Shown: piece by piece, positions 34,782-42,464 of the stretch
Layout of the letters: every line of letters starts with the position of its first letter
Numbering within the stretch: position 1 is the first letter of the stretch
Source of the DNA: Flammeovirgaceae bacterium UBA1842
Lineage (GTDB): Bacteria > Bacteroidota > Bacteroidia > Cytophagales > Cyclobacteriaceae
Length of the DNA: 64,000 bases
Assembly: GCA_002338655.1 (NCBI GenBank)
Contig: DDIU01000017.1
Coordinates: 62,001-126,000, forward strand
Direction of reading: 5' to 3'
Notes under the pieces: model-generated
Told to the model about the DNA's origin: nothing
Seen by the model: the letters and a program-made list of their open reading frames with translations, nothing else
Database searches by the model: none
Position numbers and translations under genes: made by a program

Positions 34782-36407
34782 ATGAAATGTAAAATAAAAT
34801 ACCTAATACAAATATTATTTATGGCAGTTGGTTTTTTAACTTCCTGTCAGGATGATCCAATTGATGGTATTAATGGAACGAGTGTATTATTAAATATTAC
34901 AGATGAACCATCAGGAATTAACTGCATTAATGGTGGGTTAAAGATAGAAGTTGGCAAAGACCTAAATGATAACACTATACTTGATAATAATGAAGTTGAA
35001 TCAACATCATACCTTTGTAATGGAATAGATGGAACAAATGGGTTGGATGGAACAAATGGGTTGGATGGAACAAATGTATTAATGATTGTTTCTGATGAAC
35101 CAACTGGAGTTAATTGTACAAGTGGAGGATTAAAAATAGAAACGGGCAATGATACTAACGGTAATGGGGTTCTTGACTCTGATGAAATACAAGATACAGC
35201 ATACTTATGTGATGGAGTAGATGGTGACCTTCTACTTGTTGTTCCAGTTGTTGAACCTGCTGGTGCCAACTGTACTAATGGAGGAATGAAATTATTAGTA
35301 GGTATTGATACCAATCTCAACGGGACATTGGAAACTAGCGAGGTACTATATGTTTCATACTTGTGTGATGGAGAGAGTCTTGAATCTATTTTTATTGCTG
35401 AAATAAGTACTGGAAGTGAACATTCCGAAGCTATAGATAACAATGGAGGACTTTGGGTTTGGGGAGAAAATGGTTCTGGTCAATTAGGTGATGGAACAAC
35501 AGTAGATAAAAGTACTCCTGTGCAAGTAGGTTCTGATTATGCAGCTATTTCAGCAGGAGGTAGTCATTCATTAGCATTAAAAACAGATGGGACTCTTTGG
35601 GCTTCGGGTTATAATAGTTCAGGTCAATTAGGTGATGGAACAACAGGAAATAAAACTACTCCTGTGCAAGTAGGTTCTGATTGTGCAGTAATTTCAGCGG
35701 GAGGTAGTCATTCTTTAGCCATAAAAACAGATGGGACTCTTTGGGCTTGGGGGAGGAATGGATTTGGTGAGTTAGGTGATGGTACAACAGTGAATAAAAG
35801 TACTCCTGTACAAATAGGTTCTGGTTATGCAGTCATTTCGGCAGGAGGTTATCATTCATTAGCATTAAAAACAGATGGGACTCTTTGGGCTTGGGGGTAT
35901 AATAATTCTGGTCAATTGGGTGATGGTACACAAGTAGATAAAAGTACTCCTGTACAAATAGGTTCTGGTTATGCAGCTATTTCGGCAGGAAGTGACCATT
36001 CATTAGCATTAAAAACAGATGGGACTCTTTGGGCTTGGGGGAGGAATGGATTTGGCGAGTTAGGTGATGGTACAACAGTGAATAAAAGTACTCCTGTACA
36101 AATAGGTTCTGGTTATGCAGCTATTTCAGCTTTAGGTCATTCGTTAGCATTAAAAACAGATGGGACTCTTTGGGCTTGGGGAAGGAATAATTCTGGTCAA
36201 TTAGGTGATCAAACAACAGTAGATAAAAGTACTCCTGTACAAATAGGTTCTGGTTATGCAGCTATTTCAGCAGGGGGTGGGCTTGGTTTTTCATTAGCAG
36301 TAAAAACTGATGGGACTCTTTGGGCTTGGGGGTATAATAATTCTGGTCAGTTAGGTGATGGAACGATAGAGGTGAAAACTACTCCTGTTAAAATCAACTT
36401 TAAGTAA
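34782..36407 (+). CDS. Lipoprotein with DUF7151-like modules and RCC1 repeats
   Basis: 541 residues. Lipobox signal ending FLTSCQDD (Cys about 22). Residues 30-200 hold three copies of a Cys-pair module (GINCINGGLKIEVGKDLNDN... YLCNG), separated by short collagen-like GTNGLDGTN runs. Residues 210-541 are six to seven RCC1 repeats of about 45-50 residues (SLALKTDGTLWAWGRN..GQLGDGTTVDKSTPVQIGSGYAAISAGG), enough for one seven-bladed propeller. It is likely a surface protein; ligand unknown. The repeats are nearly identical at DNA level, pointing to recent tandem duplication or conversion. Confidence 0.85.
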   Translation: MKCKIKYLIQILFMAVGFLTSCQDDPIDGINGTSVLLNITDEPSGINCINGGLKIEVGKDLNDNTILDNNEVESTSYLCNGIDGTNGLDGTNGLDGTNVLMIVSDEPTGVNCTSGGLKIETGNDTNGNGVLDSDEIQDTAYLCDGVDGDLLLVVPVVEPAGANCTNGGMKLLVGIDTNLNGTLETSEVLYVSYLCDGESLESIFIAEISTGSEHSEAIDNNGGLWVWGENGSGQLGDGTTVDKSTPVQVGSDYAAISAGGSHSLALKTDGTLWASGYNSSGQLGDGTTGNKTTPVQVGSDCAVISAGGSHSLAIKTDGTLWAWGRNGFGELGDGTTVNKSTPVQIGSGYAVISAGGYHSLALKTDGTLWAWGYNNSGQLGDGTQVDKSTPVQIGSGYAAISAGSDHSLALKTDGTLWAWGRNGFGELGDGTTVNKSTPVQIGSGYAAISALGHSLALKTDGTLWAWGRNNSGQLGDQTTVDKSTPVQIGSGYAAISAGGGLGFSLAVKTDGTLWAWGYNNSGQLGDGTIEVKTTPVKINFK

Positions 36408-36435
36408 TCCAGGTTATCTCTAATTCGACATGTTC

Positions 36436-36530
36436 TGCAAGACATGTCGAAGAATAGATTTTATGGATTTTAAATCCATCTTTATTAGGTTTCCAGATGC
36501 CCGATCGGAACATCTGGAAAAGCGAACAAG
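36436..36530. repeat. Interspersed intergenic repeat (copy 2) with hairpins
   Basis: The left part (36436-36483) matches the stretch at 34228-34275: CTGCAAGACATGTCGAAG...ATGGATTT..AAATCCAT. The right part contains TTTCCAGATG, an 11-base loop, CATCTGGAAA, a perfect 10-bp stem. A related TTTCCAGAT...ATCAGGAAAAG stretch is at about 38829-38862. Confidence 0.6.
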
Positions 36531-36545
36531 CCAAATGTTCAACTT

Positions 36546-37316
36546 TTAAAACTTCCTAAGACTTTTTAAAGACATAAACGGCATCACCCATTTGAAAAAA
36601 TACCAAGGCCAAAAAGGTACATAGGAGGCCGATTTTTCTTTATTGATGGCTTTAACCAATAGCTTAGCACCTTTATCTAGGTCTATAATAAAAGGTAATG
36701 GTTTAGCTTTTTTACCTTTTTGTTCCGTCATCTCAGATTGAATATATCCAGGAAATATCGTGGATACTTTAATGGGCGTCTTCAACACATCTACCCTCAC
36801 TCCTTCTGCAAGGCTGGCCAAAGCCGCTTTGGTAGCTGCATAAACGGTCAACCCACCTTTAAGTCCTCTTAATGCGGACATGGAAGAAATGGCCACTAGA
36901 TGACCATGATTTTGTTTTCTAAAAATCTGAAGTGCCGCCTCAAATTGATTAAGCGCCCCACAAAAATTAGTTTGGGCTGTTTGCATATTTCCTTTCTCAA
37001 AACCGGTACCAATACTCCCACCCATTCCAACACCTGCATTTACAATAATTCGATCTAGGCTTTGGCCCGTTTTAATAAAATCTTCATTAAACGCATTGAA
37101 AACGTTAAATACCTCCTCTGTCTGCGTTACATCCAGTGGTTTAATGAAGACCTCAATGTTCGGGTTGATTTCCAACAGTTCTGTTTTAAGTTCCTTCAGG
37201 TTTTCAACCCTTCTTGCACATAAGCCAAGATTGCAGCCTTCTTTGGCAAATTCTAACGCCATTCCTTTTCCCAAACCACTACTGGCACCCGTTATTAAAA
37301 TATTCTTTCGTTTCAC
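36546..37316 (-). CDS. Short-chain dehydrogenase/reductase
   Basis: 256 residues, classical SDR. Cofactor motif TGASSGLGKG (residues 9-18), NAG (93-95), catalytic Ser about 145 and YAATK (Tyr 159, Lys 163). It acts on an alcohol/carbonyl substrate that cannot be told from sequence. The C-terminus (SYVPFWPWYFFKWVMPFMSLKSL) is hydrophobic, as in membrane-associated SDRs. It is monocistronic and divergent from the PiT-like gene. Confidence 0.9.
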   Translation of the reverse strand: MKRKNILITGASSGLGKGMALEFAKEGCNLGLCARRVENLKELKTELLEINPNIEVFIKPLDVTQTEEVFNVFNAFNEDFIKTGQSLDRIIVNAGVGMGGSIGTGFEKGNMQTAQTNFCGALNQFEAALQIFRKQNHGHLVAISSMSALRGLKGGLTVYAATKAALASLAEGVRVDVLKTPIKVSTIFPGYIQSEMTEQKGKKAKPLPFIIDLDKGAKLLVKAINKEKSASYVPFWPWYFFKWVMPFMSLKSLRKF

Positions 37317-37536
37317 ACTTATTATTTTAATTCTAATGCCATGAATATAGCAGTATATAAAATAAGGATGAAATGGACTCCATATAAAAAAAGTGGTTGT
37401 GTTCCAGTTATGTTTAACTGATGTTAAGTAAACCTTAATAATGATAACAATAACTTAATTCGATTCCCTTGATGTGTAAGTTTCAAAAATGCAAAATTTG
37501 TAAATAGTTAATACTCATTAATAACAGTAACCAATC

Positions 37537-38649
37537 ATGACAAAGAAGCCAAAAAAAATAGGGCTTATAAGTTCTAGGCGATTTGTTCTCATAAATCTTC
37601 TTTTACGCAGGCAGAAAAATTTTATCCTATTCATTGGAATAGGATTTTTTATTACTGGAGTTGCTTATCCACATCACAATATAGCCATGTGGGTAGGCTT
37701 TATACTGGCTGCCTACTCCGCTGTGGCTAATGATAGTATTCAAACCATTGGAACATTTATTGCCTCCAATGGCAATCAAAAATGGTGGAAACTTTGGTTA
37801 TATATTGGCTTAATTTTCATAATAACAGTGTCCGTGAGTTGGTTCAGTTATAATGGTGATGTTACTTACCAACGTCTCGCTTCCAAAGGGTTTACAGAGT
37901 CACCCCAATCCTTTAATTTCCTACAGATTGCCGCCCCACTGTTCTTATTAATATTAACCAGGTTACGAATGCCTGTTTCCACTACTTTTTTGATACTCAG
38001 TTCATTCTCTGGGTCTGCTGCGGCCATTACTGGTGTGATGCAGAAAAGTATTGTGGGTTATTTCATTGCTTTCATTTCCGCCTTCATAATATGGATTGCT
38101 TTTGAAAGGTTAATGCAGCATAAATTTAAAGGTAAAGCTGGAAATCAATGGATTATCTTTCAGTGGATCACTAGTGGTTTTCTGTGGTCATTATGGATCA
38201 TGCAAGATGCCGCCAATATCGCTGTCTATTTGCCGAGAAGTCTCAGTGTAACTGAATTTCTTGTTTTCATTTTTACTATATTCCTTGGACTGGGACTCAT
38301 CTTTTTCCTTAAAGGTGATAAGATTCAAGAAGTTGTTGAAGAGAAGTCAGATGTGAAAGATGTAAGGCCCGCAACAATCATCGACTTGGTCTATACATTT
38401 ATATTGATAATTTTCACGTGGGTCAATACTGTACCAATGAGTACCACGTGGGTGTTCATAGGCCTGCTCGGTGGGCGGGAGCTTGCTAAGAAAATAAAGA
38501 AAAAGGGCAAGTTAAAAGCTACCTGGAAACTCATTGGAAAAGACATTTCTTATGCCTTATTTGGTTTGATTGTATCGGTTATTATTGCGCTGTCCGCCAA
38601 TCCAAAATTGAGTGAAGAGGTCTATCAATATCTGAAAAATTATCTTTAG
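37537..38649 (+). CDS. PiT-like integral membrane protein
   Basis: 370 residues and about ten membrane helices. Two inverted half-repeats can be seen, each with an Asn/Asp motif and an STT motif: AVANDSIQTIGTF plus MPVSTTF in the first half, and MQDAANIAVYLP plus VPMSTTW in the second. This is the layout of the inorganic phosphate transporter (PiT) superfamily, although overall similarity looks remote and the substrate is not known. There is no PhoU-like neighbour. A hairpin follows at 38692-38711. Confidence 0.65.
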   Translation: MTKKPKKIGLISSRRFVLINLLLRRQKNFILFIGIGFFITGVAYPHHNIAMWVGFILAAYSAVANDSIQTIGTFIASNGNQKWWKLWLYIGLIFIITVSVSWFSYNGDVTYQRLASKGFTESPQSFNFLQIAAPLFLLILTRLRMPVSTTFLILSSFSGSAAAITGVMQKSIVGYFIAFISAFIIWIAFERLMQHKFKGKAGNQWIIFQWITSGFLWSLWIMQDAANIAVYLPRSLSVTEFLVFIFTIFLGLGLIFFLKGDKIQEVVEEKSDVKDVRPATIIDLVYTFILIIFTWVNTVPMSTTWVFIGLLGGRELAKKIKKKGKLKATWKLIGKDISYALFGLIVSVIIALSANPKLSEEVYQYLKNYL

Positions 38650-38962
38650 TCACTTGCAATTTGCTCCAGTGCTATGGGGCAAAGATTCCTCCTCCCGATA
38701 GTTATCGGGAGCATTATGGAATGACTACTAAAATCGTGGAATGCTGACAATAAGGACGTTATCCTTAATAATGGAAGTCATGCCGTAGGCATCTTTACTA
38801 ATATCAAAGGAAGCCAATTGCAATCAGGTTTCCAGATACTCTTCAGGAACATCAGGAAAAGAACATGGGATATCTTAAAGCACTTGAACAACTCTTTGTA
38901 AACTCAACAACTTTTTTAACTCAATTTGGGTTATTATATTTGATTACGTTTGCAAGGAAAAT
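38650..38962. other. 313-base gap with palindromic repeats
   Basis: No gene is seen. It holds CTCCCGATAGTTATCGGGAG (38692-38711), a member of the CCCGAT palindrome family and a possible terminator stem for the PiT-like gene. It also has a degraded copy of the TTTCCAGAT repeat (about 38829-38862) and a promoter near its right end. Confidence 0.55.
38925..38952 (+). promoter_or_regulatory. Promoter for the RelB-like gene
   Basis: TTTG (38925-38928), 16 bases, TACGTTTG (38945-38952). The spacing is a little shorter than the usual 19. The ATG is only 10 bases downstream. Confidence 0.45.
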
Positions 38963-39172
38963 ATGAAAGAAGTAACGCTTAAAATTCCAGATAACAAGTA
39001 TCAGTTTTTTATGGAGCTTGTCCGTAACCTTGGGTTTGAAAAGATCGAGGATTTTGATATACCTGAAGAACATAAGGTAATTGTAAAAGAACGTATCAAG
39101 AACTCCAAGGTAGAGGAATTAATTCCTTGGCAGGAAGCCCGCAAACAACTCCATTTTAAAGAAAAATCTTAA
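38963..39172 (+). CDS. Antitoxin-like protein of a RelBE/ParDE-type module
   Basis: 69 residues: MKEVTLKIPDNKYQFFMELVRNLGFEKIEDF..., a short beta strand plus helices, with a basic C-terminal segment (EARKQLHFKEKS) as in small antitoxins that precede RelE/ParE genes. It ends one base before a frameshifted toxin reading frame. The antitoxin appears intact while its toxin is broken. Confidence 0.65.
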   Translation: MKEVTLKIPDNKYQFFMELVRNLGFEKIEDFDIPEEHKVIVKERIKNSKVEELIPWQEARKQLHFKEKS

Positions 39173-39173
39173 A

Positions 39174-39337
39174 ATGGGGTATAGCATTGTAATTGAGCCT
39201 GCTGCTATACAGGACATTCAGCAAGCAATTGACTATTATGTAAAAAGTTTGAACGTGCTCTAAACAAGCATCTTATCTCCCATCAGAAAAATCCTTTCTT
39301 TCAAGTTCGCTATGACAATGTGCATTGCCTACCATAA
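39174..39337 (+). pseudogene. Frameshifted, shortened RelE/ParE-type toxin remnant
   Basis: The ATG at 39174 opens MGYSIVIEPAAIQDIQQAIDYYVKSLN and hits a stop at 39261. From 39248, in another frame, the protein continues FERALNKHLISHQKNPFFQVRYDNVHCLP to a stop at 39335. Joined, these match the start and middle of RelE/ParE toxins (beta strand, helix with DIxxAIDYY, helix, QVRYDNVHCLP). The C-terminal third, which normally carries catalytic residues, is missing. Confidence 0.75.
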
Positions 39338-39496
39338 GCTGTCAAATTGATTATAAAAATAAGCTCGCCTTCGTATCTCTACCGAGATACTATGGCGGGC
39401 GGCAACTGCGTAAGAAGTCGATTAAGACAGATGATGAATGTACTTGCTTTTTACTCTCAAGAAAAAGACAAAAGAAGATAATAAAGGTTGATAGTA

Positions 39497-39526
39497 TTGA
39501 TTTTTTGAATCAAGATCGTATATTTG
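39497..39526 (+). promoter_or_regulatory. Promoter for the AbiE operon
   Basis: TTG (39497-39499), 19 bases, TATATTTG (39519-39526). The start would be near 39533. A small inverted repeat AAGACC...GGTCTT (39548-39568) lies in the leader before the ATG at 39587 and could be an operator. AbiEi antitoxins repress their own promoters in other systems; binding here is inferred. Confidence 0.5.
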
Positions 39527-39586
39527 AATTATGTTTCATGGAATGATAAGACCCATTTATTAGGTCTTTGTGTACTTCGAAATAGA

Positions 39587-40387
39587 ATGGCCGATAGCGT
39601 TTACATATCTTCTAATCTTAACTCAACTCAATTAGAGTTTATGAAACTCCTCGATGAGTATGAGATTGATATATTCCGTTTTGAAGAAATTGAGAGGATA
39701 ATTAATAGAAAATTTTCCAACCTGAATGAAGTGTTGGAAAACTTAGTACACAAGGAACTACTCTCTAGAATAGAAAGAGGCAAGTTCTGCAAAGTCAATT
39801 TTCGTGATGAGTTTGTAATTGGAACATTTGTTACAAATAAAGGGGTAGTAGCCTATTGGTCAGCACTAAACCTACATGGTCTAACCGAACAATTTCCAAA
39901 TACGGTTTTTATTCAAACAACACATAAGAAAAACGATAAAGCCATTTTTGGAACAGAGTACAAATTTGTAAAAATCTCCAAACCTAAAAGAACTGGTATC
40001 ATCAAAGAAGGGTATGGCAATCACAGCTACGCTATGACAGATGTGGAAAAAACAATCGTGGATTGTTTTGACTTGCCACAATATTCTGGAGGTTACGCTG
40101 AGTTGATAAGGGCATTTGCTAATGCCAAACTTACTGGGGAAAGAATGATAGAGTATTGTAAGGCAGTAAACAATATTGCAGCTATCAAACGCATGGGCTA
40201 CCTCGCTGAGCTTCTTGACAAAAAGGGAATGAAAGCATTCGTTAGGTTTGCTAAAGATCAGGTTAAACAAACATACAACCCATTTGACCCTTTAGGGACT
40301 AATTCAGGAAAATTTAATGCTGAATGGAGGCTTAGAATGAATATTAGTAAGAAGGAAATTTTGGATATAACAAGTAAACAGTATTGA
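39587..40387 (+). CDS. abiEi: AbiEi-type antitoxin/transcriptional regulator
   Basis: 266 residues from ATG at 39587. An N-terminal winged-helix region (FEEIERIINRKFSNLNEVLENLVHKELLSRIERGKFC) is followed by the AbiEi C-terminal domain (NKGVVAYWSALNLHGLTEQFP...YAMTDVEKTIVDCFDLPQYSGGYAELIRAF). In type IV toxin-antitoxin systems the antitoxin represses the operon and blocks the nucleotidyltransferase toxin without binding it. The stop overlaps the toxin start (TGATG). Confidence 0.82.
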   Translation: MADSVYISSNLNSTQLEFMKLLDEYEIDIFRFEEIERIINRKFSNLNEVLENLVHKELLSRIERGKFCKVNFRDEFVIGTFVTNKGVVAYWSALNLHGLTEQFPNTVFIQTTHKKNDKAIFGTEYKFVKISKPKRTGIIKEGYGNHSYAMTDVEKTIVDCFDLPQYSGGYAELIRAFANAKLTGERMIEYCKAVNNIAAIKRMGYLAELLDKKGMKAFVRFAKDQVKQTYNPFDPLGTNSGKFNAEWRLRMNISKKEILDITSKQY

Positions 40388-41247
40388 TGATCCTACAAAA
40401 GGAAATATCAACAATAGCAGAGGCCAGTGGAGTGGCCAAATTCACAATAGACAAGGACTGGGCACTAGGTCATTTCATTGATGCCATATATTCTATTAAG
40501 CAGTGCAGAGATAACCTGATATTTAAAGGGGGTACTTGTCTGAAGAAATGTTATTTTCCAGACTATCGATTTTCTGAAGATTTGGATTTCACAGCAACTG
40601 ATCCCAACTTCAAACTTGACAAAAAATTACTAAATCAGATTACAGGTCTGATAACTGAGCGTACAGAAATGCCGCTCCACATTCAAGAGCTTAAAGAGTT
40701 AAGGTATAAAGACCAGCTCACAGGTTATGCAGCACAAATAAAATTCTGGGGCGCGGATCACCCAAGAAACCATACCCCTCCTCCACCTGAACGCTGGCAG
40801 ACTTACATTAAAATTGAGATCATTTTATATGAAGAAATGATATTTTCGCCAGTACAAAAATCCGTACATCATGGATATAGCGACAGTCTATCTGAGGCTG
40901 CTAATGCAATTCCATGTTATACACTGCAAGAAGTTATGGCAGAGAAGCTTCGGGCATTAATTCAGCGATCATACACCGCCCCAAGAGATTTTTATGATAT
41001 ATGGTATTTATCGCAAAATGAAGGAGAACTTGATTGGAAAGAAATATCAGATGCTTTTCATCGCAAAATGAAATTCAAGGGTCTTGAATTTAAAGGGGTT
41101 GACCAACTGATCAATGATGATAATGACAAGCAGCTATTAGCTGCATGGAAGAATAGCCTGGCACATCAGATACCGGGGGAGTTGCCCGATTATGTTGAGA
41201 TTAAAGAAGGACTTAAAAGTTTATTGAATTCGAATTTATCAAAATAA
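40387..41247 (+). CDS. abiEii: AbiEii-type nucleotidyltransferase toxin
   Basis: 286 residues from ATG at 40387. Nucleotidyltransferase motifs FKGGTCLKK (residues 47-54) and RFSEDLDF (61-68) hold the metal-binding Asp pair. Further motifs are EVMAEKLRALIQRSYTAPRDFYDIWYL. All key residues appear intact, so the toxin could be active. AbiE systems arrest growth during phage infection in other bacteria. It is cotranscribed with the antitoxin gene. Confidence 0.88.
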   Translation: MILQKEISTIAEASGVAKFTIDKDWALGHFIDAIYSIKQCRDNLIFKGGTCLKKCYFPDYRFSEDLDFTATDPNFKLDKKLLNQITGLITERTEMPLHIQELKELRYKDQLTGYAAQIKFWGADHPRNHTPPPPERWQTYIKIEIILYEEMIFSPVQKSVHHGYSDSLSEAANAIPCYTLQEVMAEKLRALIQRSYTAPRDFYDIWYLSQNEGELDWKEISDAFHRKMKFKGLEFKGVDQLINDDNDKQLLAAWKNSLAHQIPGELPDYVEIKEGLKSLLNSNLSK

Positions 41248-41627
41248 CGGCATACATAATGTTAATGAATAAAACGCAAATGAATGATTCATCTCAATTG
41301 GTGTTTTTTATTGTAATTTACGATAATAAGTTAGTCAATATTGACAATAAATCACAGATTTTGATTGAATTTATTACTATATAACACCCTGTATATCAGT
41401 GATTTAAATACATTTAGGTGAGTTCGTATATTTGAACAATATACTCACCTATTCACTCACCTAAGTTCTGAAATTAATTGTATTTTTTGACATAGTAATT
41501 GATTCTCTTTTTGTGGAGCCAGAGAGATTACTCATACGCACAGGCATGCCGCACCTCCCCTCGTGAATCTTGCTTCGCTGCGATTTCAAACTCTCTACTC
41601 GAGTTCGAACCTACGATTCTGACAAAT
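41248..41627. other. Gene-free stretch with inverted repeats and a partial tmRNA 3'-end duplicate
   Basis: An AT-rich segment follows abiEii. At 41415-41465 there is an imperfect palindrome TAGGTGAG...CTCACCTA followed by a second CTCACCTAA. At 41512-41531 the 20-base TTTGTGGAGCCAGAGAGATT copies the tmRNA 3' terminus (19 of 20 bases). No protein gene is convincing here. Confidence 0.6.
41512..41531 (-). repeat. Partial duplicate of the tmRNA 3' end (possible att remnant)
   Basis: TTTGTGGAGCCAGAGAGATT differs from the tmRNA 3'-terminal sequence at 41663-41682 by one base (A for G). Integrases often use the tmRNA 3' end as attB and leave such direct repeats. Here the copies are only 151 bases apart. 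Confidence 0.6.
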
Positions 41628-41660
41628 AAAAAATGCCTCGCTTTAGGCGAGGCATTTTTT
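41628..41660 (-). terminator. Rho-independent terminator after tmRNA
   Basis: AAAAAATGCCTCGC pairs with GCGAGGCATTTTTT around a 5-base loop and starts five bases after the tmRNA 3' end on the minus strand; the A/T flanks supply the U-tract. Confidence 0.85.
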
Positions 41661-41665
41661 ATTTG

Positions 41666-42057
41666 TGGAGCCGGAGAGATTCGAACTCTCGTCCAGAGAA
41701 GGAAACTATCGTATCTTCTACATGCTTAGTTACACTTGATTTTTCGAGAACTGCCAAGGCGGTAACAACCTAAAACTTTTCCTTAGTTGCAATTAATTTC
41801 GCACAGGCATCACAACCCTACGAGCGCTAGTTTTGCTTGTCGACACCCAGAATCAAAAACTGCAAAACGAAGTTTTTGGTGGATGTGGCAGTCCCGATAT
41901 CTATCGGGATGGTAACCTCTACTTTATTCGAGATTAGGCTGCCATGGCGTAATTAGATTCGCCAATTGTAATAAGGAACTATCTTTTAAGGCTCTCATCC
42001 CATGAGCCTGCATGCTTACCCACGTAATCACTCATCCTGTCAAAACCGGTCGGCCCC
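41666..42057 (-). ncRNA. ssrA: Transfer-messenger RNA (tmRNA)
   Basis: 392 bases. The tRNA-like ends pair as GGGGCCG (5') with CGGCTCC (3') plus an A discriminator; the T arm is GAGAGTTCGAATCTCTC. The tag reading frame (41963-41934) reads GGC GAA TCT AAT TAC GCC ATG GCA GCC TAA, giving GESNYAMAA. A pseudoknot stem contains TCCCGATATCTATCGGGA (41892-41909). tmRNA rescues stalled ribosomes with SmpB. The smpB gene is not in the window. Confidence 0.96.
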
Positions 42058-42120
42058 AGTTTCAATGATCAATGTGCAAATTGACAATGAGCAATTCATT
42101 GCCCATTGTAAACAGTCTTA

Positions 42121-42128
42121 CAAATATA
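42121..42128 (-). promoter_or_regulatory. Possible -7 element for tmRNA
   Basis: TATATTTG on the minus strand matches TAnnTTTG, about 64 bases before the mature 5' end. No -33 TTTG at the usual distance. Confidence 0.35.
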
Positions 42129-42153
42129 GTCGTAATAAAGTTCGTTTATTGAT

Positions 42154-42416
42154 TAAACCTCCTAGGTTTTTCTCCAATTTTTGTACAATAATTAAACAAT
42201 TTCTGGAGTCCGAGTAAAATTGACGTTTCATCGAAGTTGTGCCTCACGCTTACCCCTAAATCCCCTAAAGGGGACTTTTCGGCACCCACCAACTGCGAGG
42301 GTAGCGAGTCTTTTGAAAAATGCCGAAAACTTCGACATTTTCGTTTAAACGTCACTTTTAATAGCTTATGAATTTCAGTCGGAAATCAATATTAAAAAAA
42401 TAAACCTAGGAGGTTT
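42154..42416. repeat. Nested inverted repeat, possible MITE
   Basis: Outer arms AAACCTCCTAGGTTT (42155-42169) and its exact complement AAACCTAGGAGGTTT (42402-42416). Inner arms AAAATTGACGTTT...CGAAGTT (42217-42238) and AACTTCG...AAACGTCACTTTT (42329-42358). A TCCCCTAAAGGGGA hairpin lies in the centre. It is about 263 bases long with no coding frame. Target-site duplications are not obvious. It fills most of the 407-base gap between tmRNA and the next gene. Confidence 0.55.
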
Positions 42417-42464
42417 CAACACGCTAGATTGTAGTTGCCTGTTGTGTTGATTAATTTCGCAGCT

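Noticed and set aside
39325..39546. A 73-residue frame between the toxin remnant and abiEi
   Set aside because: It begins at TTG inside the toxin remnant, runs through the AbiE promoter, and resembles no family.
41499..41729. A plus-strand frame of 76 residues across the tmRNA terminator and 3' end
   Set aside because: It overlaps the tmRNA gene antisense and the terminator hairpin, and it has no protein-like pattern.
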